Made by a program: the position numbers and the translations under genes
DNA from: Chthoniobacteraceae bacterium
GTDB taxonomy: Bacteria; Verrucomicrobiota; Verrucomicrobiia; Chthoniobacterales; Chthoniobacteraceae
Direction: 5' to 3'
DNA length: 9,655 nucleotides
Assembly (NCBI GenBank): GCA_947478975.1
Contig: CANJYI010000077.1
Span: 1-9,655, forward strand
Part shown: positions 1 through 7,082 of the stretch, in pieces
How positions within the stretch are numbered: position 1 is the stretch's first letter
How the letters are laid out: every line of letters starts with the position of its first letter
The notes under the pieces: model-generated
Told to the model about the DNA's origin: nothing
Database searches by the model: none
The model's input: the letters and a program-made list of their open reading frames with translations, nothing else

Positions 1-1227
1 GAGCGCGGGCAGCAGGCTGACACTGTCCTCTGCGGCATTCTCAGGAAGGGGCTTTTCAAGGATATCAGCCACGGTGGCGAACCAGTCGTTGAGGCAGGCG
101 AGCTCCTTGTAGGTGGAATTGGGCGCGACATGGCCGGGCCAGCGCGCCAAAAATGGGATGTGGTGGCCCCCGTCGAAGATGTCCGCCTTGTGGCCGCGGA
201 AGACGTGGTTGGGGTTGTGTCCGGATCGGGCAAGCTCGGGCAGGTTGGCCTGGTTGGAGCACCCGTTGTCGCTGGTCATCACAAGGAGTGTGTCCTCCCG
301 CAGGCCGGCCTGATCCAGCGCATCCAGAACCGCCCCGAGCGTGGCGTCGGTCTGCATTACAAAATCCGCGTAGGGGCTGATGCCGCTTTTGCCCTGCCAT
401 TCCGGAGAGGGCGCGATGGGGGTGTGCGGCGCATTGAGGGGGAGGTAGACGAAGAAGGGCTTTCCGGCCTTCGCCTCGGCGGCGTGTTCGCGGATGTAGT
501 TCACGGCGTGCCGCGTGATTTCCGGGAGGACATTGACCGCCTCGAAGGAGAGGCCGGCCGGGCCGGTGCGCGTGTGTCCGTTCTTCTCGCGACCCGCGGT
601 CATGTCGAAGGATTTGTCGATAGTGGGAAGCTCCGTCACGCGGCGATCCTGGATGAAGGTGTAGGGCACCATGTCGAGGGACGCTGCGATTCCAAAATAG
701 TGGTCGAAGCCAACTTGGAGCGGACCCCCACCGATCGGCTTGGTGAAATCCACATTCCAGCCGTCGGGCCCCTTTTCAATTTTGTCCATGAAGGGTGGCG
801 TGTTCGGATGCCGCTGCCAGTCGAACCCGAGGTGCCATTTGCCGAAACAGGCAGTGTGGTAGCCTTCGCTCTTGAGAAAGGACGCGACAGTGGGCCGCCC
901 AGGTTCAATCAGGTCTGGGCTCATGCCCCCCTGCACGCCGCTTTTGAGGCGGGAACGCCAGTTGTAACGCCCCGTCATAAGGCCGTAGCGGGTCGGTGTG
1001 CAGACGGCGCTGCTGGAGTGGGCGTCGGTGAAACGCATGCCCTCGGCCGCAAGCCGGTCCATGTGCGGCGTGGCGATTTTGCCCTCGGGATTAAGGCAGC
1101 GCACGTCGCCGTAGCCGAGGTCGTCGGCAAGGATGTACACAAAATTAGGCCGGCGCGCCTGGGTTGCGGCGTGGCAGGGGAACGGAAGCGCGAGGAGAAG
1201 CGCCCAAAGGTGGAGGGGGAGTTTCAT
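1..1227 (-). CDS. Secreted sulfatase (formylglycine type), C-terminus cut by window edge
   Basis: This frame is open from an ATG at 1225-1227 to the left end of the window without a stop, giving 409 residues. Residues 1-20 (MKLPLHLWALLLALPFPCHA) look like a Sec signal peptide, so the enzyme should act in the periplasm or outside the cell. The type I sulfatase landmarks appear in order: PNFVYILADDLGYGD (27-41) with metal-binding Asp35-Asp36; CTPTR (76-80), where Cys76 is the residue matured to formylglycine; GKWHLG (129-134); APHTP (267-271); TSDNG (318-322); and RGHKADIFDGGHHIPFLARW (344-363) with the usual Lys347. Such enzymes hydrolyse sulfate esters, often on polysaccharides; the substrate cannot be read from the sequence. 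The usual family length suggests that several tens of residues or more are missing. The ATG was chosen because it directly precedes the signal peptide; the leader CTCCCGTTGTTCTCCCCCCA has no Shine-Dalgarno sequence. It lies 121 nt after the Asp-box protein gene, suggesting a shared role in glycan use. Family call is firm; specificity unknown. Confidence 0.95.
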   Translation of the reverse strand, partial: MKLPLHLWALLLALPFPCHAATQARRPNFVYILADDLGYGDVRCLNPEGKIATPHMDRLAAEGMRFTDAHSSSAVCTPTRYGLMTGRYNWRSRLKSGVQGGMSPDLIEPGRPTVASFLKSEGYHTACFGKWHLGFDWQRHPNTPPFMDKIEKGPDGWNVDFTKPIGGGPLQVGFDHYFGIAASLDMVPYTFIQDRRVTELPTIDKSFDMTAGREKNGHTRTGPAGLSFEAVNVLPEITRHAVNYIREHAAEAKAGKPFFVYLPLNAPHTPIAPSPEWQGKSGISPYADFVMQTDATLGAVLDALDQAGLREDTLLVMTSDNGCSNQANLPELARSGHNPNHVFRGHKADIFDGGHHIPFLARWPGHVAPNSTYKELACLNDWFATVADILEKPLPENAAEDSVSLLPAL

Positions 1228-1316
1228 TGGGGGGAGAACAACGGGAGGCGGGGTGGATCGGGATAAGAAGTTTTGAGTGATAGCCTTCTCTCAGCCAAGC
1301 TCAGGGAGAGTTCGTG

Positions 1317-1345
1317 GGGACACTCCGGCATGGGGAGCCGGTCCC
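1317..1345 (-). terminator. Possible hairpin just after the Asp-box protein gene
   Basis: Read on the minus strand, starting 3 nt after the TAA stop (1349-1351), the sequence can fold as GGGA-CCGGC, a 7-nt loop TCCCCAT, then GCCGG, a 4-nt bulge AGTG, and TCCC. That is nine pairs interrupted by one bulge. No T-run follows (CACGAAC), so it is not a textbook intrinsic terminator. It could attenuate transcription, protect a 3' end, or be chance in GC-rich DNA. Its place in the longest intergenic gap, between the Asp-box protein and the sulfatase, is the main reason to record it. I saw no convincing -35/-10 pair in the rest of this gap (1228-1348). Confidence 0.25.
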
Positions 1346-1348
1346 AAT

Positions 1349-2503
1349 TTAATGTCGCGGCAGCTTGTCTGTTTCATTCAGCGAGAAACGAACACTCACC
1401 ACCGAATGCTTTTCGGGGCCGGGAGCAACCTTGGCGTAGGTGGTTGCGACGATGGTGCCGTCCGGAAGCAATTCCATTCCGGGATAGCCACAGTCGGAAA
1501 CATTTTTGGCGTGGCTGTGGAGCAGCTTGATCCTGTACTGGCCCGGCTTGCCCGCACGCAGATCCGCGTATGTGCCAACCCATGCGACAAAGTGGCCGCG
1601 CGTCGGGCTTTGGAGTGCCTGGTCGCGGAAGGCAACCACGAGGCGTCCGTCCTTGGTGAAGACTCCCTGGTGGCGGTCGCCGGTGAGGCCCCACGGCGTG
1701 GGGGTCGGCGTGCTCCAGCTCTTACCTTCGTCGCGGCTGAACATCAGCAGACTGTTTCCCTTGTGGGTGTTCTCCCGCAACAGGCAGCAAAGCTCGGAGC
1801 CGTCCGGAGAGCGGAACACATACGGTTCGCAGGGGTTTTTTCCGGGGACCTCCGCAACGACGGCAGGAGTTGACCAGGTGAATCCGCCGTCCCGGGTGAG
1901 GGTCTGGAGCACTTTGAGCGGCGGCTTGTCCTTGTCCTCAAGGCCGGTGTGGTAGAGGCCCAGATATGCGCCGTCCTGAAGGCGGACGATGCTTGAAAAC
2001 GTCATGATACAGGGAAATCCAAGCGGCGGCATCTCCTTCCAGGTCTTGCCATTGTCAGCGCTGCTGATGCTGGGCATTCCCGGGCCGTCGCGTTTGCCCA
2101 AAGCGGCGGAAAAGACCCACAGGTGTGGCTGGCCCGCCGGATCCAGCAGGCGGTAGATGCTGGGGCAATTCTGGTGGGTGGCGAAGCCGGGGGGCAGCGA
2201 GGCATCCAAGCGTGTCCAGGTGAGGCCGCCATCGGCGCTGCGCGCCATGGGTCCGGCGGAGCCACCGTGGTTGACGCTCCACACGCAAAACATGGTCTTG
2301 CCGTCGGGCAACAGGAGGGTGGTGGGATGTCCTTGGTAGGTGGTTTCGGTTCCTTCAGCGATGAGGACTTGCCGGCCCTTGTCGCCGGAGAGGTCGACAA
2401 AAGCCAGTTCTGGACTTGGGGCGGGGGGCTGCGGATCCGCGGCAAGGGCTGGTTGCACGAGGGCCAGCGTGAGGCCGCAGGAAAAGAGCTTGGCGTATTT
2501 CAT
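1349..2503 (-). CDS. Secreted sialidase-like Asp-box (BNR repeat) beta-propeller protein
   Basis: A 384-residue protein starting at ATG 2501-2503. Residues 1-21 (MKYAKLFSCGLTLALVQPALA) form a clear signal peptide, which fixes this start although the frame stays open far upstream inside the permease gene. Four Asp boxes (S/T-x-D-x-G-x-S/T-W) are visible: SADGGLTW (89-96), SADNGKTW (148-155), TRDGGFTW (203-210) and SRDEGKSW (256-263), as expected for a six-bladed sialidase-fold propeller. CGYPGMELLPDGTIVATTY (338-356) fits the last blade of sialidase-like proteins. The FRIP motif of true GH33 sialidases is not seen near the N-terminus, where the sequence reads GHPTTLLLPDGKTMFCVW (58-75). The exact substrate, and even catalytic activity, is therefore uncertain; it may be an exo-sialidase relative or a non-catalytic glycan binder. 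It starts 35 nt after the MacB-like permease stop and is followed by a sulfatase, consistent with processing of sulfated or acidic glycans. The leader GCAACCCACCCCCCAAA has no Shine-Dalgarno sequence. Confidence 0.9.
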   Translation of the reverse strand: MKYAKLFSCGLTLALVQPALAADPQPPAPSPELAFVDLSGDKGRQVLIAEGTETTYQGHPTTLLLPDGKTMFCVWSVNHGGSAGPMARSADGGLTWTRLDASLPPGFATHQNCPSIYRLLDPAGQPHLWVFSAALGKRDGPGMPSISSADNGKTWKEMPPLGFPCIMTFSSIVRLQDGAYLGLYHTGLEDKDKPPLKVLQTLTRDGGFTWSTPAVVAEVPGKNPCEPYVFRSPDGSELCCLLRENTHKGNSLLMFSRDEGKSWSTPTPTPWGLTGDRHQGVFTKDGRLVVAFRDQALQSPTRGHFVAWVGTYADLRAGKPGQYRIKLLHSHAKNVSDCGYPGMELLPDGTIVATTYAKVAPGPEKHSVVSVRFSLNETDKLPRH

Positions 2504-2538
2504 TTTGGGGGGTGGGTTGCTGAAACCGGGGGGGGCGG

Positions 2539-3756
2539 TCACTCGTATCGGAGGGCGTCGATGGGATCCAATGCCGCCGCTTTTCTGGCGGGATACAAGC
2601 CGAAAAAGACGCCCACCCCGGCGCTGAAGAGAAACGCCGTCACGATGGCATCCACGGAGGTAAGTGTCGGCCAGCCTGCGATCTGCGATAGCGCGGTGGA
2701 GGTGCCCAGTCCGAGCAGGATCCCCATGACGCCGCCGAGCGAGCTCAGGGTGACGGCCTCGATGAGAAACTGGGTGAGAATGTCCGAGCCGTGCGCTCCA
2801 AGGGCGATCCGGATACCGATCTCCCGGGTGCGTTCTGTGACGCTCACCAGCATGATGTTCATGATCCCGATACCCCCGACCACCAGCGACACGCTGGCGA
2901 TCGCCCCCAAAAGCAGCCGCATGATCTTGGAAGTGGCCGTCGCCATCTCCGCAATCTCCTGCTGGCTGCGGACCATGAAATCGCTTTCCCGCTCGGTGCC
3001 CAACCGGTGGCGTTGCCGGAGCAGTGCGGTAATGGCCTGTACCACAGCGCCAGAACGGTCCTCGCTGGTGCACTGGACGGAAATCATGCGCAGCGTCGTC
3101 AGGCCGCTTAGGCGCTTCATGACCGTGGTGTAGGGGACGATGACCACGTCGTCCTGGTCGGTACCCATGACGGAGGTGCCCTTGGGCTTGAGCACGCCGA
3201 TGACTTGAAACGGGACGTTTCGGACCCGGATGATCTGCCCAAGCGGATCCTCCTCGCCGAAAAGCTGTTTGACCACGGTGGCGCCGATCACCCCGACCTT
3301 TGCGGCGGAGCGGACGTCCTGGTCTGTGAACCCGGAACCCTCGGTGATTTCCCACTGCCTGATGTCAAAATACTCGGGCCCCTCGCCGATGACGGAGGAG
3401 GACCAGTTTTGGTTGCCGAAGCCCAGCTGCGAGGAGACGCGGGTGCCCGGACTCACGGCGAGAACGTCGGGCACTTCGTCTGCGATGGCCTTGGCGTCCT
3501 CCAGTTTGAGGGTGCCGGCTCCACCCATGCCCGACTGGACGCCGCCGCTGGAGAAACTGCTCGGGAAAATCAGGATAACGTTCTGTCCGAGGGTGGCGAT
3601 CTGGGCCTCGACCTGTGCCTTGGCGCCGTTGCCGATGCCCACCATGGCCACGACCGCGCCCACGCCGATCACAATACCCAGCATGGTGAGGGTGGAGCGA
3701 AGCTTGTTGCGCTGGAGGGCACGCAGCGCAAGGCGGAAGGTGGCGAAGGGCGTCAT
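2539..3756 (-). CDS. macB: MacB-type ABC transporter permease (FtsX domain)
   Basis: A 405-residue inner-membrane protein with the MacB topology of four membrane segments. The first is about 21-43 (TLTMLGIVIGVGAVVAMVGI), followed by a large periplasmic domain (about 45-275). Three more lie at roughly 278-305, 327-358 and 368-390. The cytoplasmic coupling region SVTERTREIGIRIALGA (305-321) and the C-terminal YPARKAAALDPIDALRYE (388-405) are hallmarks of the MacB/FtsX family. In E. coli MacB the ATPase and permease are one protein of about 650 residues; here the permease is separate and its ATG overlaps the ATPase stop (ATGA, 3756-3753), so the two should be made in equal amounts. In the family this subunit works by mechanotransmission: ATP hydrolysis on the cytoplasmic side drives conformational changes in the periplasm that expel substrate through a TolC channel. 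Substrates range from macrolides to peptides and lipids; this one is unknown. A LolC/E-like role is less likely because a MacA adaptor and TolC channel are adjacent. Confidence 0.93.
   Translation of the reverse strand: MTPFATFRLALRALQRNKLRSTLTMLGIVIGVGAVVAMVGIGNGAKAQVEAQIATLGQNVILIFPSSFSSGGVQSGMGGAGTLKLEDAKAIADEVPDVLAVSPGTRVSSQLGFGNQNWSSSVIGEGPEYFDIRQWEITEGSGFTDQDVRSAAKVGVIGATVVKQLFGEEDPLGQIIRVRNVPFQVIGVLKPKGTSVMGTDQDDVVIVPYTTVMKRLSGLTTLRMISVQCTSEDRSGAVVQAITALLRQRHRLGTERESDFMVRSQQEIAEMATATSKIMRLLLGAIASVSLVVGGIGIMNIMLVSVTERTREIGIRIALGAHGSDILTQFLIEAVTLSSLGGVMGILLGLGTSTALSQIAGWPTLTSVDAIVTAFLFSAGVGVFFGLYPARKAAALDPIDALRYE
3753..3756 (-). promoter_or_regulatory. ATGA stop/start overlap coupling ATPase and permease
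   Basis: The TGA stop of the MacB-type ATPase (3755-3753) and the ATG of the permease (3756-3754) share bases as ATGA. This arrangement usually means translational coupling by re-initiation and fits two subunits needed in a fixed ratio. It also decides the permease start. Confidence 0.85.
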
Positions 3757-4514
3757 GGGTGCGCGGGGCCCTCGGGAGCTTGGGCGAGAAAGCGTGCGAG
3801 CTGTTCGCGTGCGTTGAGCCGGTCCTCGACCGGGGTGTCGCTGCGCACGGTGCCGTCGCGCATGACGAGACAGCGCTTGTTGTAGCGGGAAATGTCGGCC
3901 TCGTGGGTGACCATGAGGACGGTGATCCCCTGGTCGTTGAGCGTCTGAAAGACGTCCATGATTTCAATGGAGGTCCGGGTGTCGAGGTTGCCGGTGGGTT
4001 CGTCGGCGAGGAGCAGGGCGGGCTGGTTGACGAGGGCGCGTGCGATGGCGACGCGCTGCTGTTGGCCCCCGGAGAGTTGGTTGGGATGGTGGTCGTAGCG
4101 GTTGGAGAGGCCGACCATGTCGAGCGCTTCCATGGCGCGTCGGCGCATCTCCTTGGTCCCGATTCCGGTGCGGTTGTACATCATCGGGAGCTCGACGTTT
4201 TCCACGGCCGAGGTGCGCGTGAGGAGGTTGAAGCCCTGAAAGACAAAGCCGATCTTCTGGTTGCGGATGTCGGCAAGGCCGTTGCGGTCCAGGGTCGAGA
4301 TGTCGGTGCCGTCGAGGAGGTAGCGTCCCGCGCTGGGGCGGTCGAGACAGCCGATGATGTTCATCATCGTCGACTTGCCGGAGCCGCTGGAGCCCATGAT
4401 TGCGACAAACTCGCCGCGTTCGATCCGCAGGGTGACGTCGCGCACCGCGTGCAGCTCAAAATCGCCGGTGTGGTAGGTTTTCCACACATGGTCTAGTTGG
4501 ATGACCGGTGTCAT
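3753..4514 (-). CDS. macB: MacB-type ABC transporter ATP-binding protein
   Basis: A 253-residue ABC ATPase of the MacB/LolD group. Visible motifs are Walker A GSSGSGKST (41-49), Q-loop Gln93 in FVFQGFNLL, signature LSGGQ (147-151) followed by QQRVAIARALV, Walker B LLLADE (167-172) with EPTGNLDT after it, and the H-loop His204 in MVTHE. The segment MGSSGSGKSTMMNIIGCLDRP (40-60) is typical of MacB. It should sit on the cytoplasmic face and power the downstream permease. The C-terminal tail beyond residue 225 is polar and carries no second domain, so the protein lacks the fused permease of E. coli MacB. It begins 27 nt after the MacA-like gene; the leader is C-rich (CCCGCCCAAGCCGCCGCC) without a Shine-Dalgarno sequence. 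LolD, the lipoprotein-release ATPase, is the main alternative, but the neighbouring adaptor and outer-membrane channel favour MacB. Confidence 0.95.
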   Translation of the reverse strand: MTPVIQLDHVWKTYHTGDFELHAVRDVTLRIERGEFVAIMGSSGSGKSTMMNIIGCLDRPSAGRYLLDGTDISTLDRNGLADIRNQKIGFVFQGFNLLTRTSAVENVELPMMYNRTGIGTKEMRRRAMEALDMVGLSNRYDHHPNQLSGGQQQRVAIARALVNQPALLLADEPTGNLDTRTSIEIMDVFQTLNDQGITVLMVTHEADISRYNKRCLVMRDGTVRSDTPVEDRLNAREQLARFLAQAPEGPAHP

Positions 4515-4541
4515 GGCGGCGGCTTGGGCGGGGGCAGCCTT

Positions 4542-5729
4542 TTAGCGGGGACGCATCGGGATGCCGCTCATCGGGTTGGCCGAGGGCTTCACCGCGGCTG
4601 AGGGAGCGGTTTTGAGGCCGGTGACCAGGACGGCTCCCTCTTCAAGTCCTCCGAGGACCTCCGTGTACAGGTTGTCTGAGATGCCCAGCTTGACCTGGAG
4701 GGGTTCGGGGCTCGCTGCCCCTGGTTGGAGGACGTGGACCTTGCGGTCGGGCCGCGCGCCCTTGGGGGGGCGGCCGCCTACGCGGGGCTTCGACTCGGCC
4801 CCGCCGGCAGCTGGAGTAACGGGCTCGGGCGGGCGGAAACGGAGGGCGGAGTTTGGCACCCGCAGGACGCCCTTACGCTGGGCGACGACGATGGAGACGT
4901 TCGCGGTCATCCCCGGCTTGAGCTTGAGCTCCGGATTGGCGACGGCCACCAGCACGTCATAGGTCACCACGTTCTGGACGGTCACCGGCGAGTTTCGGAT
5001 CTGTTCAACCTTGCCGTTAAACGGAGTGTAGGGGAAGGCGTCCACGGTGAACTCGACGGACTGGCCCTCGGCGACGTTGCCGATGTCGGCCTCGGACACC
5101 GCTGCGGAGATCTGCATGCTGCTCATGTCGTTGGCGATCGTAAACAGGTTTGGCGCGCTGAGCGAGGCGGCGACGGTCTGGCCGATGTCGACGGAGCGTG
5201 CGATGACGGTGCCGTCGATGGGCGAGTAAATGGTGCAGCGGCTCAGGTCGACCTCAGCCTTTTTAAGGGCGCCCTCCTTGATGCGCACACCGGCCTGCGC
5301 CTGGTGGAGGCTGGCGTGTGCGGTGTCCAGATCCGCTTGGGTGCCGGCGTTTTGTTTGACCAGCTCTTCCTTGCGCTTGGCGGTGATCTCGGCCAGTTCG
5401 AGGGTGGCCTTTGAGTTGGCGAGTTCCCCCTGAGCCTGAAGCACGATCGCCTCGTAGGTTGCCGGGTCCAAGGTGGCGAGAACCTGGCCTTCCTTGACCA
5501 TGGAATTGAAGTCTGCGTTCAGTTTGGAAATGGTGCCCGAAATCTGGCAGCCCACCGTCACGTTGATGACTGGCTTGAGCGAACCGGTGGCGGTCACAAT
5601 CTGGGTGATATCGCCTTTGCTCAGGGCCTCGGTGTTGTATTCGGTCGCGGCGGGCTTGCGCCCTTGGTAGTACCACCAGCCGCCTCCGGCAGCGCCGAGC
5701 AGCAGCAGGAGGAGAAGGATGCGTTTCAT
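4542..5729 (-). CDS. macA: MacA/HlyD-family periplasmic adaptor (membrane fusion protein)
   Basis: A 395-residue protein with an N-terminal membrane anchor or signal (MKRILLLLLLLGAAGGGWWY, 1-20). The adaptor domains follow in order: first lipoyl half about 48-88 (ATGSLKP... GQVLATLDPATYEA), alpha-helical hairpin about 92-165, second lipoyl half about 168-198 (YSPIDGTVIARSVDIGQTVA), beta-barrel about 203-282 (NPELKLKPGMTANVSIVV), and a membrane-proximal domain to about 372 (GLEEGAVLVTGLKT). Adaptors of this kind form a hexameric funnel linking a MacB permease to a TolC channel. Between VPNSALRFRP (291-300) and KVHVLQ (330-335) is a roughly 30-residue insert rich in Pro, Gly, Arg and Lys, probably a flexible loop. 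The start is the ATG at 5727-5729, directly before the hydrophobic segment; the leader CCAAACTCCTTTCCAA carries no Shine-Dalgarno sequence. It lies 35 nt after the TolC-like gene and 27 nt before the ATPase gene, completing a tripartite exporter. Confidence 0.95.
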   Translation of the reverse strand: MKRILLLLLLLGAAGGGWWYYQGRKPAATEYNTEALSKGDITQIVTATGSLKPVINVTVGCQISGTISKLNADFNSMVKEGQVLATLDPATYEAIVLQAQGELANSKATLELAEITAKRKEELVKQNAGTQADLDTAHASLHQAQAGVRIKEGALKKAEVDLSRCTIYSPIDGTVIARSVDIGQTVAASLSAPNLFTIANDMSSMQISAAVSEADIGNVAEGQSVEFTVDAFPYTPFNGKVEQIRNSPVTVQNVVTYDVLVAVANPELKLKPGMTANVSIVVAQRKGVLRVPNSALRFRPPEPVTPAAGGAESKPRVGGRPPKGARPDRKVHVLQPGAASPEPLQVKLGISDNLYTEVLGGLEEGAVLVTGLKTAPSAAVKPSANPMSGIPMRPR

Positions 5730-5764
5730 TTGGAAAGGAGTTTGGATTCGGAGCCGCGGGCGGC

Positions 5765-7063
5765 CTACTTGCCGCAGGCCGCTTTTACTCGCGCTTCCTG
5801 GAAGGTGCCGTTGACCTGCTCCAGTGCCCGGAGTGCGACCTGGTAGTCGAGGCTGAGGGAATTGAGGTCGAGTCGGGCGGCGCTCAGATCCTGAAGACCG
5901 GAAAGGACGTCCACACTTTTTGCGGTGCCGGCGCTGTATTGGTTTTGAAGGTCCTTGTAACCCTGCTCGGCGGCTGCGACTTGGGCGCGGACCGCGGAAA
6001 GGGAGCCCTCGAGGGTTTGCACGTCGAGCCAGGCCCGTTTGACCTCCGACTCGATCTTTTTAAGCAGCTGTTCGCGCTGAAGTATCGTCTTCTCAATGTC
6101 GGTCCGTGCGTTCACCAGGTCGATCTCCCGCTGGCCGCCAGAGAAGAAGGGCACCTGCACCGAAATGGACGCATCCCAGGTCTCTGGCGTCGTGCTTCGG
6201 GGGGCGGGAAACTTTGAGGAGCCTCTGGCCACGATGGAGGGCGCGTACTCAGTGCGGACTTCGTCCCTGCGCAACTCGGCTTGCTGGACCGCCAGCGTGG
6301 ATTCGCGCAGGTCTTCACGTTGCGCGTAGGCCTTGTTGAGCAAGGCAGGGAATTCGGGGACGGTGGTGCGGTAGGGTAGCGGGTCGGCGACGCGGAAGGG
6401 TGCCTCAGGAGCCATGTTAAGCACGTTGCGCAGGGTGTTGCGCCTGAACTCCAGCGCGTTCTCCGCGGTGATCAGGATGCGCCGCGCCACTTCCACACTC
6501 ACCGTTGCGCGCAGCACGTCGGTGCGGGTGACCTCGCCTACGTTTGCCCGCTTTTGCGCCAGCCCTTCCTGTTCCTTGGCCAACTCCAGCGACTGCCGGT
6601 TGACTGACACCTGGCGTTCGCCCTTGAGCACGTCGAAATAGGCAGCCGCCACGCCAAACAACGTTTCGCGGATGGTAAACTGGCGCGCCAGTCGGCTGGA
6701 TTCCGCCGCGATCTTGCCCCGTCTGCGCGCCGGAAAAACGGAGAGATCCAGCAACGGTTGCTCCAAAAAAAACGAGCCCGCACTGGTGCCGGGGCTTTGG
6801 AGGGACCTGCCTTTTCGGTCGTAATCGTAGCTCCCTCCGAGCCTTGGCGCGATTCGGGTGAGCGCGCTGAGGGGGAGCAGCTCCGCTTTGCGCACCTCCA
6901 GAAATGCGATACGCAGCGCCTGGTCCGAGGCGGCTGCAATATCGTAGGCGTGTTCCAGAGTCATGAGCGGCGAGTCGGGTGCCGGCGGAGTCTGTGCGGG
7001 GGCCGAGGGTCCCCACGGAGCGAAAAGGAAGAGCGGGACTAGGAGGAGTCTGGGCAGGCGCAT
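5765..7063 (-). CDS. TolC-family outer-membrane efflux channel
   Basis: A 432-residue protein with a signal peptide (MRLPRLLLVPLFLFAPWGPS, then APAQ, 1-24) and the two-repeat layout of outer-membrane efflux proteins, close to the family's usual length. Visible family features are an N-terminal helix TLEHAYDIAAASDQALRIAF (35-54), FLEQPLLD (99-106), the helix-turn ANVGEVTRTDVLRATV (173-188), the beta-strand SVQVPFFSGGQRE (301-313), and the second-repeat equivalent QYSAGTAKSVDVLSGLQDLS (375-394). The trimer would form the outer-membrane exit duct for the MacAB system encoded next. There is no lipobox, so it is not an OprM-type lipoprotein. The ATG at 7061-7063 was chosen because it starts the signal peptide. 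An earlier in-frame ATG near 7234 would add 57 residues without signal character and would overlap the cytochrome gene. The gene starts 19 nt after the cytochrome stop; the leader ACGCCACCCCCTCCGCC has no Shine-Dalgarno sequence. Confidence 0.95.
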   Translation of the reverse strand: MRLPRLLLVPLFLFAPWGPSAPAQTPPAPDSPLMTLEHAYDIAAASDQALRIAFLEVRKAELLPLSALTRIAPRLGGSYDYDRKGRSLQSPGTSAGSFFLEQPLLDLSVFPARRRGKIAAESSRLARQFTIRETLFGVAAAYFDVLKGERQVSVNRQSLELAKEQEGLAQKRANVGEVTRTDVLRATVSVEVARRILITAENALEFRRNTLRNVLNMAPEAPFRVADPLPYRTTVPEFPALLNKAYAQREDLRESTLAVQQAELRRDEVRTEYAPSIVARGSSKFPAPRSTTPETWDASISVQVPFFSGGQREIDLVNARTDIEKTILQREQLLKKIESEVKRAWLDVQTLEGSLSAVRAQVAAAEQGYKDLQNQYSAGTAKSVDVLSGLQDLSAARLDLNSLSLDYQVALRALEQVNGTFQEARVKAACGK

Positions 7064-7082
7064 GGCGGAGGGGGTGGCGTTC

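Noticed and set aside
130..1266. Long plus-strand open frame opposite the sulfatase gene
   Set aside because: It is a GC-rich antisense shadow. The minus frame carries every sulfatase motif in order and a signal peptide, while the plus-strand translation shows no recognisable domain.
2123..3133. Plus-strand open frame spanning the permease and Asp-box protein genes
   Set aside because: It crosses two well-supported minus-strand genes and their 35-nt gap, and has no recognisable motif; attributed to codon bias.
2504..3355. In-frame upstream extension of the Asp-box protein (about 284 extra codons)
   Set aside because: It lies inside the MacB-type permease gene in another frame, is Arg/His/Gly-rich without domain character, and would bury the clear signal peptide at 2503.
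3753..4514. LolD (lipoprotein release) as the identity of this ATPase
   Set aside because: The motifs alone would allow it, but the adjacent MacA-type adaptor, TolC-like channel and single MacB-type permease fit a tripartite exporter and not LolCDE.
3205..5414. Several long plus-strand open frames opposite macB and macA
   Set aside because: Their translations are Gly/Val/Ala/Asp-rich complements of conserved ABC transporter and adaptor codons; no start context or domain supports them.
5730..5764. Small inverted repeat GCCGC/GCGGC after the TolC-like gene as a terminator
   Set aside because: Only a two-base loop remains if fully paired, and no T-run follows; expected by chance in GC-rich sequence.
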